The translations under genes were made by a program, and so were the position numbers. A stretch of 64,000 nucleotides of DNA, from assembly GCA_030533445.1 (NCBI GenBank), contig JARPUW010000288.1, positions 62,001 to 126,000 on the forward strand, written 5' to 3'. The stretch comes from Cyprinodon diabolis. Lineage: Eukaryota > Chordata > Actinopteri > Cyprinodontiformes > Cyprinodontidae. The notes beneath the pieces are model-generated. The model did no database searches. It was given only the letters and a program-made list of their open reading frames with translations, and was not told where the DNA came from. Shown here piece after piece: positions 61,521 through 64,000 of the stretch. Numbering within the stretch: position 1 is the first letter of the stretch; the number at the start of each line of letters is the position of its first letter.

Positions 61521-63674
61521 CAGAAGCACCAGCAGCTCAAGGTTCCAGTAGCTCAAGGTTCCAGAAGCTCAAGGCTCCAGATGCTCAAGGTTCCAGAAGC
61601 ACCAGCAGCTCAAGGTTCCAGCAGCTCAAGGTTCCAGCAGCTCAAGGTTCCAGCAGCTCAAGGTTCCAGAAGCACCAGCAGCTCAAGGTTCCAGAAGCTC
61701 AAGGCTCCAGATGCTCAAGGTTCCAGAAGCACCAGCAGCTCAAGGTTCCAGCAGCTCAAGGTTCCAGAAGCACCAGCAGCTCAAGGTTCCAGCAGCTCAA
61801 GGTTCCAGCAGCTCAAAGTTCCAGAAGCACCAGCAGCTCAAGGCTCCAGCAGCTCAAGGTTCCAGAAGCTCAAGGCTCCAGATGCTCAAGGTTCCAGATG
61901 CACCAGCAGCTCAAGGTTCCAGAAGCTCAAGGTTCCAGCAGCTCAAGGCTCCAGATGCTCAAGGCTCCAGACGCTCAAAGTTCCAGCAGCTCAATGTTCC
62001 AGCAGCTCAAGGTTCCAGCAGCTCAAGGTTCCAGCAGCTCAAGGTTCCAGAAGCACCAGCAGCTCAAGGTTCCAGCAGCTCAAGGTTCCAGCAGCTCAAG
62101 GTTCCAGCAGCTCAAGGTTCCAGAAGCACCAGCAGCTCAAGGCTCCAGCAGCTCAAGGTTCCAGAAGCTCAAGGCTCCAGATGCTCAAGGTTCCAGATGC
62201 ACCAGCAGCTCAAGGTTCCAGAAGCTCAAGGTTCCAGCAGCTCAAAGTTCCAGCAGCTCAAGGTTCCAGATGCTCAAGGTTCCAGAAGCACCAGCAGCTC
62301 AATGCTTCAGCAGCTCAAGGTTCCAGCAGCTCAAGGTTCCAGAAGCTCAAGGCTCCAGATGCTCAAGGTTCCAGAAGCACCAGCAGCTCAAGGTTCCAGC
62401 AGCTCAAGGTTCCAGCAGCTCAAGGTTCCAGAAGCACCAGCAGCTCAAGGTTCCAGCAGCTCAAGGTTCCAGAAGCACCAGCAGCTCAAGGTTCCAGAAG
62501 CTCAAGGCTCCAGATGCTCAAGGTTCCAGAAGCACCAGCAGCTCAAGGTTCCAGCAGCTCAAGGTTCCAGAAGCTCAAGGCTCCAGAAGCTCAAGGTTCC
62601 AGAAGCACCAGCAGCTCAAGGTTCCAGCAGCTCAAGGTTCCAGCAGCTCAAGGTTCCAGCAGCTCAAGGTTCCAGAAGCACCAGCAGCTCAAGGTTCCAG
62701 AAGCTCAAGGCTCCAGATGCTCAAGGTTCCAGAAGCACCAGCAGCTCAAGGTTCCAGCAGCTCAAGGTTCCAGAAGCACCAGCAGCTCAAGGTTCCAGCA
62801 GCTCAAAGTTCCAGAAGCACCAGCAGCTCAATGCTCCAGCAGCTCAAGGTTCCAGAAGCTCAAGGCTCCAGATGCTCAAGGTTCCAGATGCACCAGCAGC
62901 TCAAGGTTCCAGAAGCTCAAGGTTCCAGCAGCTCAAGGCTCCAGATGCTCAAGGCTCCAGATGCTCAAAGTTCCAGCAGCTCAAAGTTCCAGCAGCTCAA
63001 TGTTCCAGCAGCTCAAGGTTCCAGCAGCTCAAGGTTCCAGCAGCTCAAGGTTCCAGAAGCACCAGCAGCTCAAGGCTCCAGCAGCTCAAGGTTCCAGAAG
63101 CTCAAGGCTCCAGATGCTCAAGGTTCCAGAACCACCAGCAGCTCAAGGTTCCAGCAGCTCAAGGTTCCAGAAGCACCAGCAGCTCAAGGTTCCAGCAGCT
63201 CAAGGTTCCAGAAGCACCAGCAGCTCAAGGTTCCAGCAGCTCAAGGTTCCAGAAGCGCCAGCAGCTCAAGGCTCCAGCAGCCCAGGGTTCCAGAAGCTCA
63301 AGGCTCCAGATTCTCAAGGTTCCAGAAGCACCAGCAGCTCAAGGTTCCAGCAGCTCAAGGTTCCAGCAGCTCAAGGTTCCAGAAGCACCAGCAGCTCAAG
63401 GTTCCAGTAGCTCAAGGCTCCACATGCTCAAGGTTCCAGAAGCTCAAGGTTCCAGCAGCTCAAGGCTCCAGATGCTCAAGGCTCCAGATGCTCAAAGTTC
63501 CAGCAGCTCAATGTTCCAGCAGCTCAAGGTTCCAGCAGCTCAAGGTTCCAGAAGCACCAGCAGCTCAAGGCTCCAGCAGCTCAAGGTTCCAGAAGCTCAA
63601 GGCTCCAGATGCTCAAGGTTCCAGAACCACCAGCAGCTCAAGGTTCCAGAAGCACCAGCAGCTCAAGGTTCCAG
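61521..63674. repeat. Mosaic right flank of the array
   Basis: The same 16- and 25-bp units continue without a long match that I could anchor confidently to one other segment. Short runs resemble 6.6-8.4 kb (PVAQGSTC-type and SSPGFQ-type units in translation). It holds private variants such as CAGACGCTC near 61,970 and AATGCTTCAG near 62,300. No gene or other feature is visible. Confidence 0.7.
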
Positions 63675-64000
63675 CAGCTCAAGGTTCCAGAAGCACCAGC
63701 AGCTCAAGGTTCCAGAAGCTCAAGGCTCCAGATGCTCAAGGTTCCTGAAGCACCAGCAGCTCAAGGTTCCAGCAGCTCAAGGTTCCAGAAGCACCAGCAG
63801 CTCAAGGCTCCAGCAGCTCAAGGTTCCAGAAGCTCAAGGCTCCAGATGCTCAAGGTTCCAGAAGCACCAGCAGCTCAAGGTTCCAGCAGCTCAAGGTTCC
63901 AGAAGCTCAAGGCTCCAGATGCTCAAGGTTCCAGAACCACCAGCAGCTCAAGGTTCCAGCAGCTCAAGGTTCCAGAAGCACCAGCAGCTCAAGGTTCCAG
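63675..64000. repeat. Start of another copy of the 58.1/60.3-kb module
   Basis: From about 63,675 to the window end the sequence matches 58,145-58,470 at an offset of 5,530, and the 60.3-kb copy likewise, including the GGTTCCTGAAG unit (TGA at 63,746 against 58,216 and 60,357). The array therefore continues past the window. Confidence 0.8.

Larger units (their letters stand above)
1..64000. repeat. Giant 16/25-bp minisatellite array filling the window
   Basis: The window is a head-to-tail array with all units in one orientation. The 16-bp consensus is GGTTCCAGCAGCTCAA. Common variants change the third base (GGCTCC), bases 9-10 (CAGAAGCTC or CAGATGCTC), or the last bases (TCAAAG, TCAATG, TCAGGG). 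A 25-bp form is interspersed throughout. No stretch over 300 bases departs from this pattern, so there is no gene, RNA gene, promoter, terminator or mobile element that I can support. Units are arranged in nested higher-order repeats listed separately. Neither window edge leaves the array. The array type is plain from the sequence. The eukaryotic nuclear origin is inferred from size and organisation. The species is not identifiable, and assembly errors in such a repeat cannot be excluded. Confidence 0.97.

Noticed and set aside
1..64000. Dozens of long + strand open frames as protein-coding genes
   Set aside because: They overlap in all three frames, begin at ATGs inside ordinary repeat units, end at recurrent variant units, and contain only the repeat peptide. 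The unit length and lack of stops explain them fully.
1..64000. CRISPR array
   Set aside because: Units are directly adjacent with no unique spacers, and both unit lengths are too short for a CRISPR repeat-spacer pattern.
1..64000. CAG trinucleotide expansion
   Set aside because: CAGCAG occurs in each common unit, but always as two or three copies within a 16- or 25-bp frame. There is no pure CAG tract.
1..64000. Telomeric repeat, alpha satellite or CENP-B box
   Set aside because: No TTAGGG-like repeat, no ~171-bp monomer, and no match to the CENP-B box core was seen.
1..64000. Genes on the minus strand
   Set aside because: TGA occurs in every reverse frame about every 48 bp, so no meaningful open frame exists.

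Overview
The whole 64 kb window is one uninterrupted tandem-repeat array. I see no unique sequence, no RNA gene, no mobile element and no gene I would defend as protein-coding. The basic unit is a 16-bp minisatellite, consensus GGTTCCAGCAGCTCAA. It is interspersed with a 25-bp form made by a 9-bp insertion (CACCAGCAG) into a unit ending AGAAGCTCAA. From an average unit length of about 19 bp there are very roughly 3,400 units (estimated, not counted). Both window edges lie inside the array, so its true length and flanks are unknown. The scale, the nested higher-order repeats and the near absence of CpG in the consensus suggest a eukaryotic nuclear genome. Nothing in the sequence lets me name the species.

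Layout. 1-6,255: a left module with ~1.43-1.46 kb internal repeats, related to 31.2-36.75 kb. 5,740-12,270 and 12,271-18,790: a 6.53-kb segment in two tandem copies. 17,640-36,779 and 36,780-58,187: a giant direct tandem duplication (19.1 and 21.4 kb). Each copy of it carries nested repeats of 3.37 kb, ~935 bp and ~0.73-0.75 kb, and the second copy is lengthened mainly by an extra 2,160-bp tandem duplication. 57,198-61,520: a 2,141-bp segment in tandem. 61,521-63,674: a mosaic of the same unit types. 63,675-64,000: the start of another copy of the 58.1/60.3 kb module. All boundaries come from anchors compared by eye and are good to tens of bases at best.

Coding appearance. Long open frames occur on the + strand in all three frames (longest 13,040-20,380), and none on the - strand. 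This follows from the unit. Both 16 and 25 leave remainder 1 on division by 3, so three units restore the frame, and every forward frame reads the same cyclic 16-residue peptide, GSSSSRFQQLKVPAAQ. The reverse complement contains TGA, which the same arithmetic places in every reverse frame every 48 bp. Stops on the + strand fall into a few recurrent unit variants copied along with the higher-order repeats, which argues against selection for an open frame. The array is best read as a non-coding minisatellite/satellite of unusual frame properties. Expression as a repetitive protein cannot be excluded without RNA or peptide data.
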